From contig JASANG010004020.1 of the NCBI GenBank assembly GCA_030248215.1, forward strand, positions 124,001-188,000: a stretch of 64,000 nucleotides of DNA, given 5' to 3'. Source of the DNA: Enoplolaimus lenunculus (taxonomy: Eukaryota; Nematoda; Enoplea; Enoplida; Thoracostomopsidae). This document shows positions 12,785 through 23,163 of the stretch, one piece after another. A program made the translations under genes and the position numbers. Every line of letters begins with the position of its first letter. Positions within the stretch are counted from its first letter, which is position 1. The notes under the pieces were generated by a model. It made no database searches. It saw only the letters and a list, made by a program, of their open reading frames with translations, and was not told the origin of the DNA.

Positions 12785-14095
12785 TGGGGCTACGCCGTGA
12801 GCGCAATGGTAAACTGCCGCGGTATGAACACGGTTGTGAATAGTTCGTGATTTCGGTATAGGTTGAAACCACCAACTCCGCGTTCAGGTCCGTATTCCAA
12901 TTACGCTTATATCGCTCTGATTCAGTAAATGCAGTCGTTTTCCCTTTTTATTCCCTCCAGCACCGTGATAAAGCTATACACCAGTAAGGCACAAGTATGA
13001 CTATACAAGTACAACGAGTAACATGCTTAACTGCCGACCTTATATTCTCCGAAGGTGCCGAAAGTTCCTTTGTTTAGGAGCTTTCCGCACGTCCACTACG
13101 ATATCTTAACCCTGTTGTTAAACTAAGTCACCAGCTCACACCGTACAAAACAAATGCAAACTCTAACGTGACAAACTTCGGATACTCCGTAAATCCCCAA
13201 TTAATCGTACAAAACCCCAAAAAATCCCCAAATAAACCGTCGAAACTAGCCCCGCTAGAATCGACAAACCCCAGAATAATTCCAAATAACCCCAAGAATC
13301 CCCTTACAACATACCCAAGTATCCCCGGTTTCCCCTGGTACTGCCTGAAGGCTTCGCGCTATGCGCTTTTATTGCTGAATCCCTGTTACCGGTTTTCACC
13401 GTAGGCTCACATTGGAGCTACCGTGACACTTATCCAGTTAAATCCTTATCCACCTAAGTCGCCCGGAACACTGATGCAATTCAACTCCAATAAATGTTCA
13501 AAGATACGCACTAAGCCAGGTGAAAAACGCTGTAAAATAAGAGCCGCATTCCGTAAGATCACAACAACTAAACTGATTATGGAGGCTGGCTACCCCAGCC
13601 CCAATGTTGAGCTGATTTGCATGTTTTTGAGTGTCCCGGGTGCCTCAGGCACTTTAGGGACACTGACATCCGCCATTACAATAAACGAACAACAACAACA
13701 ATAATAATAACCCCCCAAACCCCTAGCTAAGTGCTTTGGCACTTAAAGCCTACAAAAATATTTATTAAATGGCCACACAGGGCCCCTGAGTACTGATACC
13801 TTGCGGACGCAGCCGCCATGCATAGATTTAAAAATTTCCTACGCCTTTTAGCAACGCCTAAGCCTAACTTAAGTTCCAAGAGAGACTAGGCGGAGCCGGG
13901 GAATCCTTTAAGGTGTGGTTTAGGATGTGGTTTTAGATTTGTTTTAGTTTTTAGGTTGAAATATATTTGAGTGTGGCACAGCCACCTACAACGGTAACCA
14001 GTCGAAAATAGGATGGACGCTCAAGGGACGACCTTGTTGAAATTAAGGGCATGTAAGCATGTGAGACATGCTTGTCCTAGTGCATATGCAATAAA
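12785..14095. other. GC-richer, repeat-like block between the two SINE copies
   Basis: Base composition is clearly less AT-rich than the neighbours, with many CCCC/CCCCAAA tracts (13180-13330). A run of CAACAACAA then TAATAATAA at about 13685-13708 resembles the 3' tail of a non-LTR retroelement. Two ORFs (13168-13404 and 13423-13704) match no family I know, and the second runs straight into the tail. Likely a retroposon 3' region, but not proven. Confidence 0.35.
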
Positions 14096-14308
14096 TGCAG
14101 TGCACACTGTGTTGTATGCTTGCTGGCAGCACAATGTCGACACATGTAGTCGACGATAGAAACAGTTGGAGAGGCGGGCTACGTGGCGCAGTGGTAGAGT
14201 GCTCGCTTAAGGATCCATAGGCTGAGAGTTCGATCTTCGCTCTAGCCCGCTTTTCGAGCTGCTTGGTAGAAAGGTCAGATGTCCCGGCTCCTACCTAGAC
14301 TGACAATG
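14096..14308 (+). repeat. tRNA-derived SINE-like repeat, copy 2
   Basis: This is the direct copy of 12576-12784. It has the same tRNA-like core (GGGCTACGTGGCGCAG at 14178 onward, closing with CTAGCCCG) and the same flanks, including GTCGACACATGTAGTCGAC and GCTTGGTAGAAAGGTC. The B-box reads GAGAGTTCGATC. The anticodon arm is again degenerate. Confidence 0.6.
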
Positions 14309-14700
14309 CCAACAGATATTTGTGTCCGGTTCGGCATCCGCATGAAATCAGAACCGAATGTGTATCGTTGTGCGGTTATATGGGCAATGTATAATGTAAG
14401 GGCTATGTTAGTGCGAAGTAGTTGAAACAATTGACCACAGCTGGACCAATTCCGTTTTCAGTTTTTCAATGTAGTTTGCCGGTCCTCTACATGTGCGCAT
14501 ATACTTTAGCGAAGACGTCATTAAACAACGTTCTATATCATACGTAACGTTCCTGATGCATTGAAGTTTATCATCATTGTTAACTTTTTTGCGGTCCTCT
14601 TGCAATTTGCACACTACATAGAATATACAACTGGTATATACAATTGCGTAGGTGCGCGTTATTAAAGCTTTTTCTTAAATTAAGATAGACAGTTCACTGT

Positions 14701-17700
14701 ATGGGTGGAGTGCGTGGACGCAAAAACTTGCGTCAGAAACTAGAAGGTGAAATTGACTTATTACGGAACTTTCTTAATGGATGGTGTTCGAGATTGTTGA
14801 TGATAGTTGACGAGCAATCTACAAGTAGTTCCTGTGGATTTGACACTTATGCAGGAACTGCTGGATCATTGCATCGTAACAGCGGAAAAGTGGTAGTACC
14901 AACTGCAATAAGCATGGAAGACGGTACAACAGCAATTACTTGCTCTAGTGCACTTAGTGGAAATTACAATCGATTGCCATCTTTAGGAGTATCTTCTACA
15001 CTTGCAGAATTGCCAACACTTGTCTTGAATGCCAATAGGTCAGGAACTGGGTCAATTGAACTGCATCAGTGCAATTCGCAAGATGCAAGATCATCAGGCA
15101 CTCCGACACAAGAGCAGAAAGCTGTTCTTTTTTCAACCATATTTGGTGGAGTGGGTCAGCAAACTGCTACCATTATGAATGATGGTGAATCTAATGCAGC
15201 TGAAACTTCGTATGTTAGCTCAGCTAAGCATATAATTGGTTCTGGAGGCAAAGAACCAGGATCCTTTCACTTTTCAAGTTTATTGCCAACGTCGCCCAAA
15301 AATTCGACAATTGCAACTGCGTTGACTGGTGCAACTTCCAAAGCGTCAATATCATCATACCAAATTGCCCCAACGGCCGCTGTTTCGACTTTGTTTAAAA
15401 ATCCGTCCAGTTGTAAACCAACAGCGTCTAATGCTATTACTTATTTATGTCAGGGATCCGTAGCGGAAGAAACTGTTTCTTGCAGCGGATCTGGCAGGAA
15501 AAGAACTGCTTCTGGGCAGTCTCCTCGCAGTATACAACAAACGTTTAACACAAGTGCTAGATATTCGCCAACGTTTCAGGAACAACAACAACAACAGTTG
15601 CAATTGTTTCGACTTCCACAAGAAACTCAACATCAGCTTCGTCATCAAAGTCAAGGAGAACCGCATACTACTGGTTCTCAACCAGTCCAGAGTACATCAA
15701 CATCAATATTCCTTACTCCTACTACAGCAGAAACAATTTTAACTACTAACACTGGCATAATTTCTTCATCTGCTGCCATGATACCGTCAAACACTCGAAT
15801 GAATGTTAATAGACTATCATCTCCAAATGGCCCTATGGTTTGTACTCTTGCAGCTGGTGATAGTGCCACAGATGTCACATCAAGCAGTCCGACAACAACA
15901 ATGACAGCGACAACATCGAAATTTTATTTGAACATTAAGAATGTCAATAAGCCTGATGAATCAAAGCAATTAATTGATGAACATCAACGGCAACAAAATT
16001 ACAGGCATTTGCACCCAACAGAAACCTACAGCGACGCAACTAACAAATGTGCACATATGGTTTTGAGTGCGCAAAACGGTGTTTCCGGTATTGGCCCTAA
16101 TGAGTTTAATGCCGCTTTGCCTTCTACTGCTAATCCTTTTTGTTTAAAAGAGGTTTGTAATTGTATTTTTACTTTATGTTATTGGCATTATAACTATTTT
16201 CACTTGTTCAGAGCAAGCCTGCATTTTTTTATTCTGTTTCAGTGAGTGTCAGTAGAAAACTTAACGGTTTTTTCGGAATGGTAATCGCAGTAAGATGTTA
16301 CACATGTCCACTTGTCAAAGGCAATTTTATAGTTTTCGGATCGGGTCCACAGCCTTAAATAACCAGTAGGTTTATACCGGATACGGATATCCGTTTTTCC
16401 CGTATATTAGGCCGGAACCATCAGGGTTCGACCGGATATCCGGGTCCGGTTTAATATCCAACAAAAACTGATATCTGTATCAGACTTGCGCATTTCGTCT
16501 ACCGACGCAGACAGCGAACGATTATGGAGCACCGCTACACAGCGATTTGAGAAACAGAATGACTCCTCCGGTTACCCAAATTGATACTTTTTCAAAGGAA
16601 ACCCAAAACACTTTGATTTTACTGACAAAGCACACCTAGTTGCATTTTTGCATTTAAAACGTTTAAGGCATCGTGTAAAAATATGGGTCATCCGCATTTA
16701 TAATGTCTACCCTATGTCAAAAAATTCTACAGTCTATTCGGTCTGCTCTGGATCAAAACCAACACTATAGCTTTAAATTAGTGTTGTACCAAGGTTGTTT
16801 TCAGACAGTGGGATTTGTTCCGAGCCTGTTTGAATTGTATGGGGACAGTAGCCTAGTGAAAAATAAAGTAAAAAATATAGCTTGGCGGCGATTTATAAGC
16901 TTAATTGTATGAAATGGCAATTCAGAGCAGATAAAAATATTCAAAACAATTGACCGAAACCGGACCAAAAGTCTGAGTCTGGGTGGGTTGAGACTCGGTG
17001 GAATCAGATATACATATATGAATGTTTGCGCTACGCACATAAAAATACCTGTTTTATTTCAGCCTTCTACAAGCGACGCTGAAACAAATGCAAAAATGGA
17101 TGTGTTGTTTCATTCGGTTGGGTTAGAAAACAAAAAGGAGCGTAAACAAGCGCAGGAAGCTACGTCGTCGTCGTGCAAAGTATCACAGTCTTCTTGCAAA
17201 AAAGTATGTTAATTTTGAGCACTCAGATAAATATTATGTGTGCCTGAAGGCGAGGAATATAGATTTGAATCGGACCGGCATAACGTAGAAGCGAGCTGTC
17301 ATAGATACGCATAAATTGCTGAACGATCGTATTTGTGTTTTCTACTTGAAGTAAGCCTAAGTCAAGTAGACGACGTACGTGTAAATAAGTGCTTATAATA
17401 ACTTGGTGTATGTGGGCTATTATTACGAACACTGACCAGAAGTTTTGAGCATAACTATTAGATACAAGCAGACCTCGACCTATGGTTGTTCTGGCAACGA
17501 TAATATATCGTAAACTTGCGTTGTTGTTGCGTCGGAATTGTAAAACTCGTAGTTTAGTTATGAGAATGCAACCATAAATGTGGTTTTTGCGTTTTAGGCA
17601 AAACGTCTAACAAAAAATACACTATGCCATATGGATCGACCGGATCCGAATCCGGGCCGGATCTCTGCAATTTTTAGGATCCGGATCCGGTAAAATAAAC

Positions 17701-18471
17701 TACCGGATCTCCGGATCCGAAATTTGATATACAAACAAAAACATATTAAAATTGATGTATGTATTTCAACTATGCGTACGTAATCTAATAAGCACAGTGT
17801 GAGCATTAATGCTTTGTTGGAATGTCATGTTAATGACATCCACGTGGAGACCAGTGTTGTTGCGGAAGAAAAACAAACAAAAATTTTAAAGATTTCTTTT
17901 TTTTAGTTGCTGTAAGTTTTGTTGACTAATTTTGCGAAAGAATCAGTTGAATTTTTTCTTCAGATCCGGCCCAGTTCCGGATCCGATAATGCAAAATTTT
18001 GGATCCGGTCGTTCCCTACTATGCCATGAACATATACTTTATTTTCAGTCTCGGTACCGAACATATATGGCTAAGCAGTGTCCATTATGTTCACGAGTTT
18101 TCCATGATTCATTTGGCGTTCGTCGGCATTTAAATAATGTTCATTTCAATTTACGTTCGTTTCCGTGCAATTACTGTGATCAAAGCTACAAAACCAAGGA
18201 AACACTGAACGCTCATATTAAACGCAAACACTCTTCTCCGATGGCAGCTGCGATAAATGGAACAAACTTTGTTCCAAATAGTGCGGCGGAAGATGTTGTT
18301 GCCGTAAACATAAGACCCACAGTGGTTTCAAATGTAACAACCTCGAGCACAATAATTTCACATAACGGTGGAACTGTTGCCGGTGTTTTAGAGCCTACTG
18401 CTGACGTAGCAAATTGTCTTGGGATAGGGACAAGTTCTGGTGTCGTTATTGCTACTGTGTCATCGTTTTAG
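14701..18471 (+). CDS. ZF-A: two-finger C2H2 protein with LR..WC N-terminal motif
   Basis: Three exons, 14701-16152, 17063-17203 and 18049-18471, all joined in phase 0 with GT-AG borders; about 671 aa. Residues 15-32 carry the shared motif (E17, L21-R22, W28-C29, L32), predicted to be a short amphipathic helix. The rest of exon 1 is Ser/Thr/Gln-rich and probably disordered, with a Gln run. The last exon encodes two C2H2 fingers: CPLC-X12-H-X4-H, then CNYC-X12-H-X4-H. These make a nuclear DNA-binding role likely. The finger pair resembles those of BTB-ZF loci, but no BTB domain is present. The ATG at 14701 has an in-frame TAG 15 bases upstream. The biological role is unknown. Confidence 0.8.
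16330..16490. repeat. Truncated CCGGATATCC repeats in ZF-A intron 1
   Basis: The motifs TACCGGATACGGATATCCG and, from 16422, CAGGGTTCGACCGGATATCC mark the end of a family-3 element (compare 62287-62702). Only the end portions are recognisable. Confidence 0.5.
17629..18017. mobile_element. hAT-like MITE (GGATCCGGATCC variant) in ZF-A intron 2
   Basis: A 389-bp element flanked by a perfect 8-bp duplication, ACTATGCC, at 17621-17628 and 18018-18025. Its ends are inverted: GGATCGACCGGATCC at the left, and GGATCCGGTCGTTCC at the right. The subterminal regions repeat GGATCCGG. It ends only 31 bases before the zinc-finger exon of ZF-A (starts 18049), so the acceptor's T-rich tract lies in the short stretch after the duplication. 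Confidence 0.85.
18049..18471 (+). CDS. ZF-A last exon: C2H2 finger pair
   Basis: The acceptor TTTATTTTCAG ends at 18048. The exon opens SRYRTYMAK, then fingers CPLC...HLNNVH and CNYC...HIKRKH, followed by about 80 residues of low-complexity tail to the TAG at 18469-18471. The knuckle spacing C-X2-C-X12-H-X4-H in finger 1 is the type common in tramtrack/broad finger pairs. Confidence 0.85.
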   Translation, partial: SRYRTYMAKQCPLCSRVFHDSFGVRRHLNNVHFNLRSFPCNYCDQSYKTKETLNAHIKRKHSSPMAAAINGTNFVPNSAAEDVVAVNIRPTVVSNVTTSSTIISHNGGTVAGVLEPTADVANCLGIGTSSGVVIATVSSF

Positions 18472-18990
18472 CCACGCAGTTAATGCCATGATATATAACT
18501 TTTGTGGTGGGCCCCACATTATTTGTCAGTGCTGTTCACGGCAAAATAGAGACTGGGGATTTACCTTGTGTTGTATTTTCAAATCATTTGATCGTGGAGT
18601 CTGATGTGTTTGTAAGTATGCGTTATTTGTTTTGTTTATCAAATATGTAGTATTCGCAACAAACCTGGATGAATGTAAGAGGATTGCGTACTTTATTTCG
18701 TTTGATCTCACTTGTGTTATAGTGAATTCAAAATTTTTTTACATATTATATACTTTATTGTCGGTATACATTTGATTTCACGAGGGAGTATGTACTATTA
18801 TGATACGGTATATCCATCCACCCACATAGCGAGCCTAATATTTTATGCTAACAGTCTATTAATTTCTTGTGCTGTTTTTGATACAAGTCGCAATTGCGGC
18901 TTCGGTAAATAAGAAATCAGAATACCGCTGCGTGAAATTGCGTATGTAATACCCTGTCTGTGTGTAGTTACATTACATGTAATCTGTAAT
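18472..18990. other. ZF-A 3' flank, no further gene seen
   Basis: AT-rich sequence that should hold the 3' UTR of ZF-A. No clear poly(A) signal stands out, and the ORFs here show no family resemblance. Confidence 0.35.
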
Positions 18991-19272
18991 CAGGGTGCGA
19001 CCGGATATATGGATCAGGTTTAACATTCGGCGTTTCGAATTTCATTCAACTTTTTTTAAAACGATCGTCTTTAACATCTTGTTGGAATGGCGTCTCTGGA
19101 CAAGTCAAATACGTTGAAGTAAAAAGAAAAACTTTAAGTTAACAGTTCATTCTGATTCAGTAAACTTGTATTTTGCGCGACTGAGATGGTATATCCGGTT
19201 AATATCCGCTTGCGGTAAAAATTTCACTATCCGGTTTTGGTATCTGGTAAATTGATATCCGGTCGCACCATT
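18991..19272. mobile_element. hAT-like MITE, family 3 (CCGGATAT variant)
   Basis: It begins CAGGGTGCGACCGGATAT and ends ATATCCGGTCGCACCATT, so the ends are inverted. The flanks TCTGTAAT and CCTGTAAG (19273-19280) match at 6 of 8 positions. The interior has no ORF of note. Confidence 0.65.
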
Positions 19273-19276
19273 CCTG

Positions 19277-20517
19277 TAAGTGCTTTTGTGATCTTGCGAA
19301 TCTGTGATTGTGTTAATACAAAATGTAGTGTGAAAATGTTAATATCAGGGTTCCACGGAAATTCCTGCAAACATCGGTTCCTGTTCTTGCATTGCAAGAA
19401 CTGTCAAAATTTGATATCTTTCGTCTCGTTGACTTTAGTTAGTCAGTGGCTAAAGTGATTGATGATGCACGAGTGATCAAAATAAGGAAGAAATGGTGAA
19501 AAAGTTGCTTAATGCACGTTTTTGACGGGTTCACTAAAATGAATTCAAAGTTAGCACAATGTAGAGCTTATCACAAAAAATTTGCTGGCTTGCGGTTCGG
19601 GTTTGTCTTCCTGTTCCGGCAAAAACTTGAAAATCTTTTAACCGAGCCGGATATCAACTGGATATAACCGAGCCGGATATCAACTGGATATATGGCGTAA
19701 TGTGGAGTTTGAAGTATTTGAGTCGAGCAAAAGTATATTTTCTTTAAATTACGAGTACTTCTTAGTTTGCATTTTTTGTGTTTACATCAGTCCATCATAA
19801 TTTGAACTTACTTGAAAAATGTAGTCTAAGAAATTCCAACAGTCACCGAGAATATTCTGTATCCGCTAGGTTTATACCAGAACCTATAGTCGCATCAAAA
19901 AACGAAGGATCGTCGCATGAATTTTTTTATTTCTTGGATCCCATACAACATTTTGTAACTGCAAAACATTAATCCTGCTGCAGCAGCAGTGTGTGTACGT
20001 AATTACTATTGTTATCGCTTTGTCCGCTTAGTTGTACCGTTATAATTAGCAAATTCGTATTGTTTTTATCTGTTCACGTATTGGTTATAAAATTGAAATG
20101 GTAGTTTAGATTAGAATTGTTTTAATGTAAGTAATAAATAAAAGTAGTCTGCATTGTTTCAAAAACAGTCAATATGCAAAGGCGGTTTTGAATATTAGAG
20201 GCATTTATTGTTTCCTCACAGTCTACTTTCATTAAAATTTAAAACACATGAATAACTGGAATGTAAGCTTCGAATTGAGATTAAACATCTACGTGTTTAA
20301 ATTTGGACTTCCGTGCTTTTGTTGCCATAAATTTATCTTTAAGTCCAAGTTGTGTTGTCTTTTGTATTTTCGTTAATATATGTTTGAACGTTTTGGGGAT
20401 GTCTGTAATGTATAGTAAATTAATACTATTGCATTGTTTAGCTGTATTAGGCGATGATGATTACTCTGAGCGAAACAGTAGTGTTAAGTTTTTTAATTGC
20501 AAATGAATGAATTTTGA
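19277..20517. other. Intergenic stretch between ZF-A and ZF-B
   Basis: No gene recognised. It includes a perfect 26-bp tandem duplication at 19640-19691, beginning AACCGAGCCGGATATC. The remainder is AT-rich unique sequence with small fortuitous ORFs. Confidence 0.4.
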
Positions 20518-20525
20518 GTATTGAC

Positions 20526-22008
20526 TATAGATGGGCACCGGATATCCGAATACGAAAAATATCCGGATATGTATCCGAAATGAAACGTGTATCCGGATAT
20601 CCGAATGCTTTTGTCTGAATTTTTTTTGGAATAATTAGCATGGTTTCGCCACCAAAATAGCTGGAGCTGACGAAAAAATTCTGTATTTGGATGCAATCCG
20701 TTGCTATTTCGTCTCAATCAGTTTCGTGTTCTGCTTTTTTGGCGGTCGGACATTTAATAAAATGGTGTGTCCTTAAGTGGATTTCGCCCAATGTTACTTT
20801 TAGGGGGGTAACAGAAGATTAAACGTATCCCTAAGCCTAAGCGAAAATTGTAATAATAGAAACCTCTGCGGCCGTAAGTGACATGGGCCTGAGTTTCTGT
20901 AGAATTCGATATACGGCTGGGTTTCACAGGTCTAGCTTTATCCGTAATTCGATGCAATGCTAATTTACCTCTGGGATATTTTAGCGGTTTTAGTTAACAA
21001 AGTTTTTTCTGAGTTAACACTTCGTGTATCCGAGATTGTTGGTAGCAAGTTTACTGAGAACAGTATGATATAAACTACAGATGAGCATCGGATCGGATAT
21101 CAGGTCCGGATAAGAAAAATGTCTAAGGATTCCTACCTTACAATTTGTGCCCACTCCCCACATTAATTTTTTGTGATAAAATGATATGGCCGTTCATTAC
21201 CTTTACAATTTGTCCTCTTATAATAATACTTTCGTTATAAAATAGGGTCCTACCTTATAATTTTCCCGCTATGAAAATTTTTTGGTGAAAAATTGCGTTT
21301 CAAAATATTTACCATCCCGCCCATTTAGAAATTTCTGGATCCGCTGCTGAAAGCGCGACACCAGTATAAGTAACATGGGCTGATGTTTGTACGACTTAGC
21401 GTAAGTGTATTTCAATCTGGTTCTTTGTTCTTGGAACTAACTGTTAATTACTTTTATCCCGTCCTCCGCCACACTTCGTTACACATATATACGGTATTGT
21501 ATACTAACCCTTGAATATCAAAAGCTTTAGTCATAATGCAAGGAACGTACTTTCAAACTTAAGTACGCTTCAAAGGTTTGTACTCACCTTTATTTGGTTC
21601 TGGAGTCATTTATGCGCTACAATTAAGAATAATTCACATTTATGGACTCTAATTAGGGTTTAGGGACTCTATGCGCTTACGGATTCTTATTAGGGATACG
21701 GACTCCTATTGATTGGGACTCAAATTGGGTACCCCTCTTATTCAGGTTACTACAGTACTGGCATAATAAATAGCGATTTTTAGAATTGTATCTTTTATGC
21801 TCATATCAATTTGCTTGAAGGTCCGGGTGCTTCCTTCAAAGAAACAAGTTAAAACAAGTGCTTAAGAAACGAAAAGTGAGGTTCGGAAACTCAAAAAACA
21901 TATCCGAAATAGAAAATTTTATTTCGGATATCCGGATATATACGGATAAATATCCGGCAAGAATTGCCGGATATCCGGATATGAAAAAATATCCGATGCC
22001 CATCACTA
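20526..22008. mobile_element. hAT-like element of 1.48 kb with perfect 8-bp duplication
   Basis: The termini are TATAGATGGGCACCGGATAT and its imperfect complement (ending GATGCCCATCACTA). The target-site duplication GTATTGAC is perfect at 20518-20525 and 22009-22016. Subterminal regions are built of ATATCCGGATATCC motifs. No transposase domain is recognisable in its small ORFs, so it looks non-autonomous. A TTAGGC-type MITE appears inserted at about 20787-20888. Confidence 0.85.
20787..20888. mobile_element. TTAGGC-bearing MITE nested in the 1.48-kb hAT element
   Basis: It begins CCCAATGTTACTTTTAGGGG, carries CCTAAGCCTAAGCG, and ends with GGCCGTAAGTGACATGGGCC. This is the same organisation as the copies at 24569-24746, 29126-29293, 29555-29725 and 42112-42459. 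Confidence 0.55.
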
Positions 22009-22034
22009 GTATTGACTGCTTATTAACAGCGTAA

Positions 22035-22745
22035 ACCAGAGTGCAACCGGAGGTCTGGGTCCGGCTGAAACTCGACCTCCGGCGCCGGCAGAATTTTTGT
22101 CAGAGGTTCCTGAAATTTCGTAAAATTTTGCAAAGTTTTACAAAATTTATGTGTTTGGCGTGTTGTGATCAAAATAACGAAAAACGGATATTGAACAGGG
22201 TGCCATTGGAAATCGGGCTCCGGCAAAAAATTGACATCCTACTTCATTATGTTAACTTGCGGGATATTATTTGTAAAAAATCTTCAAACAATATCTACCA
22301 CCGTTCGTATTTACACCGAGTACCATCCAACTGGTTGACTTCTACATATTTTTTCTGTCACATATGTAATGTAATGTTTGCATGTGACCGTGTACGTTCA
22401 CAATTTTAATTGTGTTGCGTTAACGCTGGAAAACCAGTACGATGCAGCCGGAGGTGAAAAAAGTCGGAGCCAAAGGTAAACGAAACTTGCCGGAGTCGGA
22501 GATGAGGCGGAATTACTAGATAGTAAAAATGATGATTAATTAGTTAATTTTAGATAACATCTGTAATATGTTGTTAATATTTTGTTTGGTTGTGCGCTAA
22601 TTTTCTGCGAAATTTCGGAAATTCTTTCCTGAAAATTGATAAACAAATAAATTTTGCAAAATTATGCATAATTTTACTACCGAAATTACCGGAGCCTCCG
22701 GCAAAAATTATACCGGAGGATGGGCGGCGACCGGCCATGATACGT
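22035..22745. repeat. Degenerate CCGG-family fragments (CCGGAGGT variant)
   Basis: Two clusters, 22038-22235 and 22440-22735, contain GTGCAACCGGAGGTC, CTCCGGCGCCGGC, GCAGCCGGAGGTG and CCGGAGCCTCCGGC. They look like decayed MITEs related to 4731-4993. The ORF at 22041-22409 lies over them and is not supported. Confidence 0.45.
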
Positions 22746-23163
22746 CTCGGTCAACATTTGGTCATAACTGAAAATAAGAAATGTTTTTCATAGTTTTTTG
22801 TGTGTTTTCAGAATATCTGCTAATAATTCACTGATTTATAGCGAAATTTTATTCATCAGTAATCTGAATGCAATCTAGTATTAGGTTTGAATTCATTATC
22901 CGGTTCTGACCAGGGCTTATGTTTCAACTTGGCCACGGTTGGTACCAGCACCGAGACCTTGGGTCGCGGCCCTTGTAAGAATCCTTGCCCCGATATAACT
23001 ACTATAAAATATATATGCACGTTGCAGGACTTAATAGGCGATAGCCAAAATTCGTATTTACGATAATCTATTGACTGTAAATTTAAGCTTAAGCTTAACC
23101 AGTGTGTAATTTTAAATTGTATGCTGACAGACCAATTAATCATATGATACTGTTTGATTGGGT

